From assembly GCA_965644295.1 (NCBI GenBank), contig CBFFRP010000280.1, positions 62,001 to 126,000 on the forward strand: 64,000 nucleotides of DNA, written 5' to 3'. Shown in pieces: positions 22,899 through 33,846 of the stretch. This stretch comes from Paraphysomonas bandaiensis. Taxonomy: Eukaryota; Chrysophyceae. Under the pieces are notes generated by a model. The model ran no database searches and was not told the DNA's origin. It worked only from the letters and a program-made list of their open reading frames with translations. The position numbers were made by a program, and so were the translations under genes. Position 1 is the stretch's first letter. Each line of letters starts with the position of its first letter.

Positions 22899-23980
22899 CG
22901 CTAGGTTAAATTGTAGCTTATCCCCATGATGTTGAAAGCCTAATATTAGATTGAATAGATATTAGTAGCTTGCTTGCTGTATGAAGAAATAGTGTTTCCT
23001 GATTAAAATTAAGAAATCAAATGAGAATTCATATTGAATGTGTATACTGTGTATGATTTGGGAATTGTAATTGCACTATATATCAACTCAAACAATAAAC
23101 CCCCAAATTTCTATATGTAATGGCTACTCAAATGCACTCCTAGCACAGAACGATATTGAGGGAATGGCAACTGCGAGGTGTTGAATTTCGTACATAAGTG
23201 TGATGATGACCACGAACAGTGGTTGTCGCATGAAAAGCTTCTTATTGCCTTTTAATTAGCATCATTATCACATTTATATACAGTACGCTTAACCTCTGCT
23301 AGTGCACCTGAGTGAATGATGTGTGTATGATAAGAGGCACACAATATCCTAATAAGCACAATGCTTCCCGAACCCTGAAAGAACTGGATGCCACTGCCCT
23401 TAACCACCTATACAGCATCAGATATGGCACTTAAACTCTCCTGAAATATTATTGAAGTTGTTTCGAAGTCCTGGTTATGAAGGTAGATCACTTGTACTGA
23501 CATCATTATGATCTTCAACAGCAGTCGAAGGATGGAATATAACTTATAGTGATTGATGAGCAGCTTTGAATAGTTGGCTCATCACTGTGGTTTCTCTTTC
23601 TCTACAAATGTGTGATATAATGAATTCACAAACATACAAATGATGGCTGGTTATATCATAAATAAGATAGAAGTGAACATCTGTTGAATATTGAAGTTGA
23701 ATGTCTATATCAGCCCGGTGCTGATATGAGCGCTCTGTTGAGCCCAAATCAGGCCAAAAAAGCCTTTTTGAGACAAAATGGGGATATACTTACAAGCATA
23801 GATAGGCTGGCTACTGGATAGTCATACACTGTTGTGTTTATTAAATATTATGCAAATATAAGTTTATTTTTATGTTTGAAAGTTTGTTTTGATGCCCTGT
23901 AAGCCACTAATATATTGTGTGGTGTGAGATGGTATCTTGTATCTTAGACAGTCACAGTGTGAAATCAATGGATAGAAGGA

Positions 23981-24045
23981 CAACTAGATTGAATACCAAA
24001 ATTGACTATAGGTTGAGTCATTGATTACTTTGACTAGTTAGGTTT
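23981..24045 (-). repeat. AACCTAGTCA repeat, copy 2
   Basis: The reverse complement reads AACCTAACTAGTCAAAG, then AATGACTCAACC, parallel to 1629-1660, and then continues with similarity to 1660-1686. Divergent but collinear over about 65 bp. Confidence 0.6.
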
Positions 24046-24330
24046 CTCTAAGTTTGACAGTATATGAGAAGAATTAACTTGACAACAGAAGGTAACTGTT
24101 AACTTATATACTCAATGCTGAGAATTATAAATTATAATCAATATCTCTTACCACTCATCAATTTTATGTTGTCTCTACTACCACTCATTTCTTGTACGAC
24201 GATCTTACTTCGTCACTACAACTTGCATCGTCACTATATTCCGTTTTACCACTATATACTTATCGTCATTCATTCTCACAGTACGATTAACAAGACTACA
24301 ACTGTATACCGTATTGGAAGTCAGCATCTT

Positions 24331-24462
24331 ATTTTTCGGAAATAAATTGAAGCAAATATACTCTACATTACTGCAATACAACTACGGATGGAACACACAT
24401 AATTTTTGTCTCAATATTAGAGGCATCCTTGAACAATAATATACAAATGATGCCGATACGAC
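24331..24462 (+). repeat. Dispersed ~125-bp repeat, copy C
   Basis: Same-strand copy of 16701-16825. Best match is the inverted copy at 18790-18910. Preceded by the shared bases CAGCATCTT. Confidence 0.85.
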
Positions 24463-25208
24463 TACTGTAATTTAAATACCTTACAACTACAGTTTTCAAT
24501 GGCTCTCATATAGCAGCACTCAACAAGTGTGACTAGGTCGAAGGTCGAATAATATTTCCGTTTCTGACATGTTGAAGTAGATGGTGTTCAAATAGAAAAG
24601 CGCGCTGTAGTAACGTAGTAACCTAGAAGTACAACAAGTGTCCTGACGAAAATCAGAGCCCCAAGATTATGCATCACAGCATAAAACAATCACAATACTT
24701 TTATCTTAATTCTGACATGACGTGAACATCAGTAGAGCGCATCGATACTACAGGAGAACAATACTAGTATATTACTGTTTGCACAAATAGTACATGTACT
24801 CCGAAAGCGCGTCATAATTAATGCCATATAATGTAAACTGTATGGGTTGAAATATGTCGGCATGTCAGCAGAGTCACCCCTGGCATATATAATATTCATG
24901 AAAAGCGAAAACAAAGACACATTTGACTACAGTCTAAGGAAGTAACTGTGAACTTGCAGCGCTAGTGAACCGGCACATGGCAAGTACAATGACAGATACC
25001 CTCATTGAGGGCTGTCACAGTATCACAACACCAAACACACATCTTAAAACATATAAAACCAGATTCAGCGATATAACACGAACTGCGACAACGCAGAACA
25101 CTGATCATTTATTCCAGCTAGACACCACAGAATCCAGTGATCGCCAATGTCGCACAGTATATACAAGAGTGATAACTCATCTCCACAATTTCAAATCAAA
25201 GAAGCAAA

Positions 25209-26678
25209 TTATACGGCCGGCACACAAGATGAGTTCCTCCAAAGAGAGCGCACAGAGGCATACATGCCAGCGAGTTGCCGCCCAACCATTCCTCCTCCCC
25301 AACGGCTTGATAGACCCACCGTACTGGTACTACTCCTACTCGGAGTTTTCGAGGATGGAAGTTCATGTTCTGTATGTTCTGATATCTCATCACAAGCACC
25401 GCCAACACGATTACCAATCAGAGAGGTGAATTTGAAATTAGCCACATCTTCAACAGAAAGGTTGCTACTGGTGCGGCTAACGATACTGATGCCACTCTTG
25501 CGCATGGCTTTCACCTTACTCTCCGCAATGATTGCCTTAAGCTGAGATTCATACTGTGAAAACTCCATGCGAGTGACGGTCACATTGTAGTCCAACACAC
25601 CAAGTAGAGTGCTTTCAAGTGTATTGAGCCGCTTCACAGTGAGTCCTCCAAAAAGCCCCGCAAAAGCGCCGTTTGTGACACTATACTCGTCCCACACCTA
25701 TAACAGGTTAATCACACTTGTGTAAAAGTAACCTAATAGCATATTTTACAATCATACATTCAAAAAGTATTCAGCCTGCAGCTATGTCATACCTTGGAGG
25801 CGATAAGGACGCACGCCAACAATGTGGCCTTCCAGTTATAGACGCATATGCGGAACTCAGTGTCTGTAATGGCCATAACCCTTTCAAGGTATATAAGGGA
25901 GATAACTAAGCATTCCAGTTCCATGGCTGTGTGCTCAGTGACTTTCGACAGAAAATCATAGAGATCCTGAAGACATACGTCCTATGAAAAATCATTATTA
26001 GTGAAAAGGAAATATCCGTTGAGCAGACATAGTACCTCAACATCCTTCAAAGTGAGTTTTTCTCGACCTCCGGAATTAAATTCTGAGTATTTGTGACCAG
26101 AACTATTAATCACTTTGTCTGGAGGAAAGTAGTTCGTACTGTGCGATGCTTGTATGTGCATTAAAACCACTGCGGCGATGCAACGGATTAGTTCTTCTCC
26201 CCCACACTCACTCTCAGCCTCATCTTTAGTTTCATAGGATCTAACGCTCAGTACTTGATCGTAGTCGACATCACTCTGTTGCCGTAGGGCAAGAATATGT
26301 GCAGGTGTTGAGGTACTAGGAGTTATATCAGTCCGTCTACGAGGTACTACTTTCTGAGGTGAGTTCCGCTTTGTTCCCTCTGCAGGTGATATCTCTATCT
26401 TAAGGGACCCTGTGCTGTATCGCCTCCTGGATGTGAACCGGACTATATCAGACGCCCATGATGTACGTGAACTCTTAGGGGGTCTAGGACTCTTTTCCTG
26501 GAGTTGACATGGTGTATCTAATATCACCAATAGCTGCTTCAGTTCTTTCACTGTATCGTATTCACATATCAGTCTATGAGTATGTATGTATGTGTGTATG
26601 TGTATAGGTACCTTCATAGTTAGTTAGAGGACGAAAATTATCGGAACAGAGTGTCAATTCGCTGTCTTGTTTTGTCAT
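25209..26678 (-). CDS. PHO80 / cyclin-Y-type cyclin
   Basis: A regulatory cyclin expected to bind a CDK of the PHO85/CDK14-like class. Four exons, minus strand: 26678-26612, 26550-26036, 25981-25793, 25697-25209, summing to 419 codons plus stop in one frame. The cyclin box spans the third and fourth exons: CLQDLYDFLSKVTEHTAMEL, ECLVISLIYLERVM, YNWKATLLACVLIASKVWDEYSV and VKRLNTLESTLLGVLDYNV. The ASKVWD(E/D) segment is diagnostic for PHO80/cyclin Y. The N-terminal 190 residues are Ser/Thr/Arg-rich with many proline-directed phosphorylation-like sites; the C-terminus is Ser-rich. Start at 26678 (MTKQDSEL); an upstream in-frame Met exists at 26768 but lies in the repetitive upstream tract. Intron 1 contains a GTAT microsatellite. 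Confidence 0.85.
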
Positions 26679-27358
26679 GATAACTCTGAGGATATCTTCT
26701 GAGGATAGACAGATGGATGTCTTTGTCTTATGAGGTTGTGTTGTATATATATATGACTCATGTGTCAACTGCTATCTCTCTATGTATCTACACACGCTTG
26801 TATATAGAGAGATACGTACACATACTTCGTACTGTACAGCACACGACGTACGTACACCGTCATATCTACCGCCTCTTCCCTCATGTACAAGATACCATCA
26901 CAGATGTTGGGAAAGTCAGGGGCGTACAAAACGTCAGCTTTAGGAATTAAATTCCTAGGAGTGTTTTTTCCTATTGGGGTTTTCATGAGAAAAAGTATAT
27001 ACTCTGTAGATATTTACTATGGAGTATTGAAACCACCTAGTTTTAGCTTCATAGACCTAGAAAAAGCACATTGTGTAGGATATAAACCAGTATTTCTAGG
27101 AAATCCACTGCAAAAGTAGCATTGATCATACGCAATATAGATACACACACAGCAGTGATAGATATATTTTTGGTAGTGTATATATCCATACATTACACTG
27201 AGCAGTTCTGGTTATCTACAATAGTCACCGCTATAGCCTATAGGTTCAATCCACTCCTCTTTGGGATTGAATAGCCACAAATTATGTCAATGATACAGTC
27301 AGTGTGAACGCTAAAATGATTCCTAATTGTGTTATTCGCAGGTCCATGAATTGAAATT
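26679..27358. promoter_or_regulatory. Divergent intergenic region between cyclin and hydroxylase genes
   Basis: Contains TATATA, GTATATAGAGAGATACGTAC and ACGACGTACGT-type palindromic stretches from about 26,735 to 26,870, next to the cyclin start. A 78-codon frame at 26883-27119 has no recognisable domain and is not called. Presumed to hold promoters for both genes. Confidence 0.4.
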
Positions 27359-28279
27359 ATGTTTAGTTGTGTTTCATCTGTGACGCCTATCAACTCTCTT
27401 AATCATATCATTAACGAATTATGGTTATGGCTGTATGAACAGCCGATTATACACTGGAATATGCTGGAGGCTTACGTAGCAGGAGCGAGTTTTACTCTAT
27501 GGATAATTATCTTTCGCGTAATGGATCAATTCCCATCCCTCGCGAAGTACAAATTTCCTGGCAACACCCCAGTTAAGCTCTTCCTACCGGATCATAATGC
27601 ATCGTGGCTTCCGTTGATAGTGTATTTGATGTCTATTCATGTGTATCACTACTTTGTTCCTAAGGCGCCGTTACTGCAAGATGCCCCTACTATCCAGCGT
27701 TTGATTATAGAGGTTGCTTATGGCATTCTCGCCTACGACTTCATATTTTTCTGGGTTCATCTTGCAATGCATAAGGTGACGTTGATGGCATACTTATCTA
27801 GGCATTATGTACATCACACTCAGACCCACTTGTGCGCCTCGGAAGTCCAGCACAATTCTATTGTTGACGGCTCCTTGCAAGTGATGGTAAATATCTTTGT
27901 TCAGAACTTGACTACAGGAGTATATGGTCGGAAACACTTTCTGTCGAGAGTTATTCACAATGTGCTTATAACCTATATGCTAACTGAGATCCATGCTGGA
28001 TACGACGGCTTTTGGTCTATGCATCGTCTTTTTCCGAGACTGATTGGTGGTGCTCGACGACATGAGTTACACCACAAGAGCAGCAATGCTGGATACTATC
28101 AACAATTTTTTATGTATTTGGATGACACTATCAGTTGTATTTATAAGTTAAGTGCACACCATAATTGTCTTTCGAGTAAATACGACGTTACACTGAGTAG
28201 TATTGCTTTTTCAAAAGTATCTCTTACGCTACTAGCCTCATTTGCTACGATTACTATTTATATGTTTTGTTTGAACTAG
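27359..28279 (+). CDS. Fatty acid hydroxylase / sterol desaturase superfamily protein
   Basis: A 306-residue single-exon membrane protein, a di-iron oxygenase acting on lipid or sterol substrates, probably in the ER. The three histidine boxes are present: HLAMH (134-138), HYVHH (149-153) and HELHH (235-239), with an extra His in EIHAGYDG and in SMHRLFPR. Several hydrophobic segments flank the boxes: about 40-60, 80-95, 110-135, 195-215 and a C-terminal one at about 285-305. This layout is the FA_hydroxylase family. The substrate (sterol C4 or C5, sphingolipid, alkyl glycerol) cannot be told from sequence. No N-terminal cytochrome b5 domain is fused. Confidence 0.85.
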   Translation: MFSCVSSVTPINSLNHIINELWLWLYEQPIIHWNMLEAYVAGASFTLWIIIFRVMDQFPSLAKYKFPGNTPVKLFLPDHNASWLPLIVYLMSIHVYHYFVPKAPLLQDAPTIQRLIIEVAYGILAYDFIFFWVHLAMHKVTLMAYLSRHYVHHTQTHLCASEVQHNSIVDGSLQVMVNIFVQNLTTGVYGRKHFLSRVIHNVLITYMLTEIHAGYDGFWSMHRLFPRLIGGARRHELHHKSSNAGYYQQFFMYLDDTISCIYKLSAHHNCLSSKYDVTLSSIAFSKVSLTLLASFATITIYMFCLN

Positions 28280-29492
28280 AATAAATGTTATGTATTTTGT
28301 GATCTCCTGCTGCAAGTATTTTTAGTACCGCAGTATTCATTATCAGTGTAATAAAGAAATCGTGTCTGAAAAACGTCAGTCTTTAGTGAAACGTTGACAT
28401 CATATATAATATATATTGAATACCACAGGAAAGCTAAGTACAAAGTACAGCCGATAGGATAAATTGATATCCTTGGATACGACGATAAAACTACGAAATC
28501 TTATGAGTATAAAACTATTGTTGACTACAATAATGTAAGCAGTTACATTGTATTGTATATTTTGAGGATGTTATTACACTACTCCACAACTCAACTAAAT
28601 ATCAGATTAATATAGTAATGTGCATCTTAGTCACTCTTATCTAATTCTACTTCTGTTATGAAGTTATATGTAGCTTAACATGTTCCAGAATACTACTATA
28701 CCTAAGACCAGAGTATAGTTAATAGGCATATAATACTGTTAAGTTGCAGATACAAAAGTTAATAACCCTAATTCTTGTTGCATAATATTTTGCTCGTAAA
28801 GGTTCCTTTTGAATGGATACTCTGAAGGGCGTACATAGTAAGTTGTACGAAATAGATTAGAATGACTGGTATTTCGAATTAGAAACATTCATAGCAATAT
28901 CACTTACACGACTGCATGTACGTAAGAAACACTTGCCTTGTAACGCGGTAGATTAACAAGATTGATGTCAAGATGACACACAAAGGATCATGACAAGTAT
29001 AGCTTGTGTATGTCTAACTATATGATTGTGGAGCTTCTGGCATTATCACAGCCCATAGTAGACATCGAGTGCTCTTAGTTGTGGTGCTGTGTCCTCATTG
29101 TCCTCTTGTGTATGCATAGTGATCAGCAGTATACAATGAAAGTGTGGAATACAGCAGAATACATCATATGTATGTAGATACTGTATACAACTGTAGGATA
29201 TGTATACTATGTATGGTATAGAGTGCTGTATGATTGTACCTATACAGTGTCCTGTACATGATAGTAGACGGCACGGCTCTCAGGTGGGGTTATGGATCCA
29301 GTGCCAGTGCCACTCTCAGTCATAGTGAAGTATCGGAAGCTATAAGCGAAAGCTCGAAGAGACCATCACATCATGTCATATGCAGAGAGCAAGACTGCAG
29401 ATGTATGTATATGTATATGTGTATGTATGTATGGATATGTATGTATGTATGTATGAGTGCAGCTGATGATGTACTTACAGGCAAGTGATACG
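28280..29492. other. Intergenic region
   Basis: No gene seen. Up to about 29,050 it is plain AT-rich DNA. From about 29,110 it becomes rich in GTATAC, CTGTATAC and TACAG motifs, and at 29401-29455 it holds an ATGT-type microsatellite directly upstream of the WD40 gene. Confidence 0.6.
29401..29455. repeat. ATGT-type microsatellite
   Basis: Imperfect tandem ATGT/ATAT tetranucleotides immediately 5' of the WD40 gene start. Confidence 0.85.
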
Positions 29493-31237
29493 ATGGATTA
29501 CGAAAGTGTACGAGCAGAAAATATTAAACGAAATACTGAATTCTTAAACAGTATCGGCATCGACTCCGTCAAAGAGATCATAGCAGACTCTCACAATAGA
29601 AAGAAAACAACACACAAGGGTGCAGAGAAACGAAAACGGACACCTGTAGCACCTGCTCGACGATCTGGACGGATTACTATAGACCGTTTAAAGAATGAGA
29701 TTGAAGAGGCGAAACAATCTGGTAATGCAGCTGATATTGAAGCGAAACAAGCGATGTTGAGTCAGATGGTCGCTGATAAGGCTCAAGCATCATACGAAGC
29801 AGTTATCACCGCAGAAAGTGAGGTGAAAGATCGTTTTAATGATGAACCTATTACCATGGATACTATTTTGAATGAGCCGAAAGATGGTGCCAACGGTAAT
29901 GTGCTGACGGTCAGCATGAAGGATATCACTGTCTCGGAATGCACTATGTCTACGAATGTCAACAAGTGGCACATGGAGGATAACGAAGAGTATCGGCTTG
30001 CCATGTCATGCTTGCAAATAAAAGAGGAAGATGTGGCGAAGGTGACCACGGCACGCATTACAGCTGTAGCAGTGCATCCCAGCATGTCTCGCACCATAGT
30101 GTGCGCTGGGGACAAATTGGGCTATGTAGGTATATGGGATGCCGGCGACGCAGTAGAGGTATGACAGTCGTCCTGTACATGACTTTCTTGCTGTGCATGA
30201 CGCTGATACAGGGTGTGGTTGATGCCTCAACAGGAGGAAATGAGGGCGTGTACTTGTACCAACCGCATGTGTCGAGTATATGTGGACTCCACTGCTCCTC
30301 TCAAGAGCCCTCGCGAATTTGGTCGTGCTCCTATGACGGCACGATTCGAGTCACAGATATGCAATCCTCATCCTTCATGCATGTGTATTCGTCACCTGGT
30401 GATCTCTACGATGTGTCTTTTACAGACGCTTCATTTGTGGAGGGTGCAAGTGGTGTGAATTCCATATTCACTTCGTGTCATGATGGGAGTGTAGGGGTCA
30501 TTGACCCGCGTGCTGGCACATGTGGATGGTCATATGAAGTACACGATGGTAAGCCGAGCTTATGCTAGTGTATATTATGAAAGCAATATGTCACCTTTTT
30601 GCTAGCTACCCGTTTTGAAAATTATCGTTGACTTCATGTATCATGTGTAGGGAAGGTGACCTCTATACAATGCCACCCGGTTGATGAACACATGATTGTA
30701 ACAGCTGGGAGAGCGGGTTACATAGCCATACACGATATTCGACGGGCGGGTAAAAAGTGGACACCCTTGAATACTCTTACTGGACACACAAAATCTGTAA
30801 ATGCGGCGCATGTATCTCCGGATGGTCAGCATATGGTGTCTGTATGCCAAGACGACACAATCAAGCTCTGGCATGACTTTATGACTCCAAAGAAAGGGAA
30901 TTGCCATACGTTGCGGCATAATAATCATACAGGCCGATGGCTGAGTACTTTTAAGCCGTGTTTTGACCCTAAAGTACCGAGTGCATTAGTAATGGGTTCC
31001 ATGGACAAAAACCCTCGCCGTGTTGAAGTATTCACCGTATCATATTCTGGTACGTCGTCGAATGGAAAGTCTCCGAAGAAGAATAAAAGTAATTCGCCCA
31101 TGGGATATCAACTTGATCCTCCTCTAAACATGATGAGCGAAAACCTCAATTCTATATGCTCCAGACACGCTTTCCATCCCAACAGGAATGTGTTGGCCAG
31201 TGGAAATTCCAGTGGCAGGGTACATATATTTCGATAG
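29493..31237 (+). CDS. WDR76 / Cmr1-like WD40 protein
   Basis: Probable DNA-damage-associated WD40 protein, nuclear. Exons 29493-30158, 30212-30548 and 30651-31237 give 529 residues in frame. Start at 29493 yields MDYESVRAENIKRNTEFLNSIGI, typical of the Cmr1/WDR76 N-terminus (YE..R..NI..N...L..LG). It is followed by a basic stretch (RKKTTHKGAEKRKRTPVAPARRSGR), probably a nuclear or DNA-binding signal, and a helical region. The propeller begins at about residue 190 with ITAVAVHP. Blades are visible at VCAGDKLGYVGIWD, SCSYDGTIRVTD, TSCHDGSVGVIDPRAG, TAGRAGYIAIHDIR, VSVCQDDTIKLWHDF and the closing ASGNSSGRVHIFR. Intron lengths are 53 and 102 bp. Confidence 0.85.
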
Positions 31238-31937
31238 AGGTTGGTATTTACCTTATATGTTATCAAGGTCATTTTATTTTTTGCAATGTGAGGTACTGGT
31301 TAGCTATGTCTCTTTGGCTGTTAGTAAGAGCATACTCACCAGATGTTAGTAATATAAACACTACTTTGATTTTGAATACATGCAAATCTCTGCTTAAAAT
31401 GATGTTTTCAAGCTACCAAATATCACGACGTGATGTTGCTGTCGGAATTAAATACTGAACCTAATCAACACGGTTGAAGTGGCTCGGGCTCGTCATTCAA
31501 AACTATGAAATTTGTAATATCGATGTATTATATCGTTCAAACTGGGCACTATGTGCTCGCATTACAGAACGTGTTCGTGGTCATAGCAAGTTGTTCGAGT
31601 AGCTAATCATTCCACTGCAGAATCACTAATTACATGATGAGAAGTGTGCACAATAAGTACGGAAAAGCAGTATTAAGAAGCCTTATTATTATATCATTTT
31701 TTTGACACACTACTAATTATATGCAGCTACTATATCATAGATGCGTACCAATTAGTAGCCATTAGCATGGGCATGTTTGCTTATGACTTAGCTCAACAAC
31801 CAAATGTTGAAATAAGATTAACAAATACAAAACCTAACATCAATAAATTCTACGAAGTGGAACTTATATAGTTTTATTCTAGCGCAATCATACAGCTCGC
31901 AGTATATTGCTGGTTGCAAAGAAGGTGCTAATAAGGG
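31238..31937. other. Convergent intergenic region
   Basis: AT-rich, between two convergent 3' ends. No gene, no GTATAC-type enrichment. Confidence 0.6.
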
Positions 31938-33446
31938 TTACCAGAGGCGTGTAGGCCTACCCTGTCTGTTGTGGCCAGGTATAGGTCGTCCCCGTCCGCT
32001 GGGTACAGCATACTCAGGTGGTACAGGAGGCTTGTTAACCTTCGCTTTTGAAGGCTGACGGGGCATATGCGGTGGGTTCACATGGTAAGCAGCAGCTGCA
32101 GATGGGTGAGCATGAGGATTGGCCTTCGTACCTTTGCGCTCATGTCTCTGCCGTCTGCGTTCCACAGCCTTCACCTTGGCGGGCTTCCTCGATGCCGAAT
32201 CCACTGACTCAGATTCCTTATCCACCGAAGCAGCATCACTGTTGTTTTCGTCACCGCATTCATTAGCATTTAGTTTAGCTTTGCTGTCCACATTTTCTTT
32301 CACGTTTTTGTATTGTTCTGCTACAGTCCAAGCGGTTGGTGTGTTCGGACGTACATCAGGGTAGCACGCCTTGGGTAGAGCGTGATTCAACTTCCGCAAG
32401 TTATGAGGCACCTTTATGGTTTGTAAGAGGTTTGGAAAGCTAGCTTTACCTTGTTGACTAATAACATCACTGGCGGCTTCATCGGAGGCATCCAGATGCA
32501 GCTTACTCGAGAACTCCGGAGATTTCAGCATGTCGTCTGCAGTAGGTCGAGAACGAGGATTCAATCGTAGTAAGTTAGCTACCGCACGATGCAATGCAGG
32601 ACTGTACTTCGATGGGAGAGACGAGTATCGACCACATGTTACAGCGCGCTTTAAGGAAGGGAAGCTATCACCCTGGAAAGGGGGGCGCAAGGCACAGAGC
32701 TCGTAGATCATGCATCCAAGAGACCACATGTCAGACGAAGAGTCGTAAGGACGATTCTGCCATATCTCAGGTGACATGTAATAAGGAGTGCCTATTTGTG
32801 TCTTGAGATTTCCCTTGTTCATTGTTTTGGAAACATTCATGTCTCCAACTTTGACCGAGCCATCAGCGGCGATAAAGCTGTTGGCAGTTTTCAAGTCGCG
32901 GTGACATATTCCCTTCTCGTGTAGATACTTCAAAGCCTTCAAAGATTGAATAAAGTACCGCCATATAACATCTTCGTCAATATACTGTCGGCGGCGCTTG
33001 TACCTTTCCACTTTTTGCGCAAGGTCTCCGCAACCACAGTACTAACCAACATTTTAGAAACGAACACTACAAGCTTCCATAATATCTCACCTCCATAATG
33101 ATACATAACTCGGTTTCGTTGTTTTCTATATGAGTAAGAATATTATAAACACAAAGAAGATTTATAATGCGTACCGAGGAATGCCTCTAAGAACCCGACG
33201 ACGTTCTTATGACGAATAGATGCAAGAAATCGAATCTCATTAAGAGCATCAGCAATTTCTCGCTTGCTCATTTTCCCGATTTTCACTCTCTTCAGTGCAT
33301 ACACGTTATTATCTGATTTTCTCATCACCTTCAATACGATAAATGCGTTATCCAGAAGTATATATATATATATTGCACACCTTATAAACACTGGCAAATG
33401 AGCCTTTCCCCACTGACTCCACAACTCTAAAGTCTGAGAGTGGCAT
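31938..33446 (-). CDS. NEK-family (NIMA-related) protein kinase
   Basis: Ser/Thr kinase of the NIMA-related family, which acts in cilia, centrosomes and mitosis. Exons, minus strand: 33446-33381, 33328-33175, 33125-33091, 33041-31938, in frame for 452 residues. The kinase domain fills residues 1-270: MPLSDFRVVESVGKGSFASVYK (Gly loop), YALKRV (ATP Lys), HRDLKTANSF (catalytic loop), GDMNVSK in place of DFG (the Asp is kept; DLN/DMN is common in protist NEKs), GTPYYMSPEIW (activation/APE) and DMWSLGC. The C-terminal 180 residues are disordered, Lys/Pro-rich (KAKVKAVERRRQRHERKG) and end in PTRLW. Divergent from a BUB2-like TBC gene across 400 bp. Confidence 0.9.
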
Positions 33447-33846
33447 TGTTCAAATAGTTTCTACCCCAATAAGCTTAAATTAACTGTATCTTATACAGTC
33501 AAGTGTTGAATTGATTGTGTTGTATTGAAATTAACAGACAGAGTGTGCAGATAAGTTTGATAGCAACTGTCAACGGTCACAATCAACCTGCTGCTCGTGA
33601 TGTTTGTTTCTTTGACGTATTCTGTATATAGTTTATACTACGTGAGAATACGGTGAAGTGGATTCGTTGTGCTGTACACATGTATTGCGGAGTATACAGA
33701 AGTACGATCTCTATATACAGCAGCACATACATGTATGTGTATGGGTATGTATGTATGGGTATGTATGAGGAGAGCTCTCTGATATACATACACAAGAGCC
33801 TGTCATCATATTGATCTCCTCACACACATCTCAATCACACACTAAT
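33447..33846. promoter_or_regulatory. Shared divergent promoter region of NEK and TBC genes
   Basis: About 400 bp. The half nearer the TBC gene (33,600-33,800) is dense in GTATAC, CTATATACAGCAG and ATGTATG repeats, with several CTGTATA/TATACAG palindromes. Presumed promoters for both genes. Confidence 0.45.

Larger units (their letters stand above)
22302..25208. other. Long convergent intergenic region
   Basis: No gene seen between the 3' ends of the tRNase Z and cyclin genes. Short reading frames here have no recognisable features. It contains a fold-back element (22807-22898), the second copy of the AACCTAGTCA repeat (23981-24045) and the third copy of the 125-bp repeat (24331-24462). GTATAC-type motifs are sparse compared with gene-upstream regions. 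Confidence 0.6.

Noticed and set aside
24965-25545. Plus-strand frames overlapping the 3' end of the cyclin gene
   Set aside because: Mostly antisense to the cyclin coding sequence; no domains or gene-like starts.
26883-27119. 78-codon plus-strand frame between cyclin and hydroxylase genes
   Set aside because: No recognisable domain, no splice or start context, lies in the divergent intergenic region.
29234-29488. Frame directly upstream of the WD40 gene
   Set aside because: Runs through the ATGT microsatellite and palindromic tract; the WD40 start at 29493 fits the family N-terminus without it.
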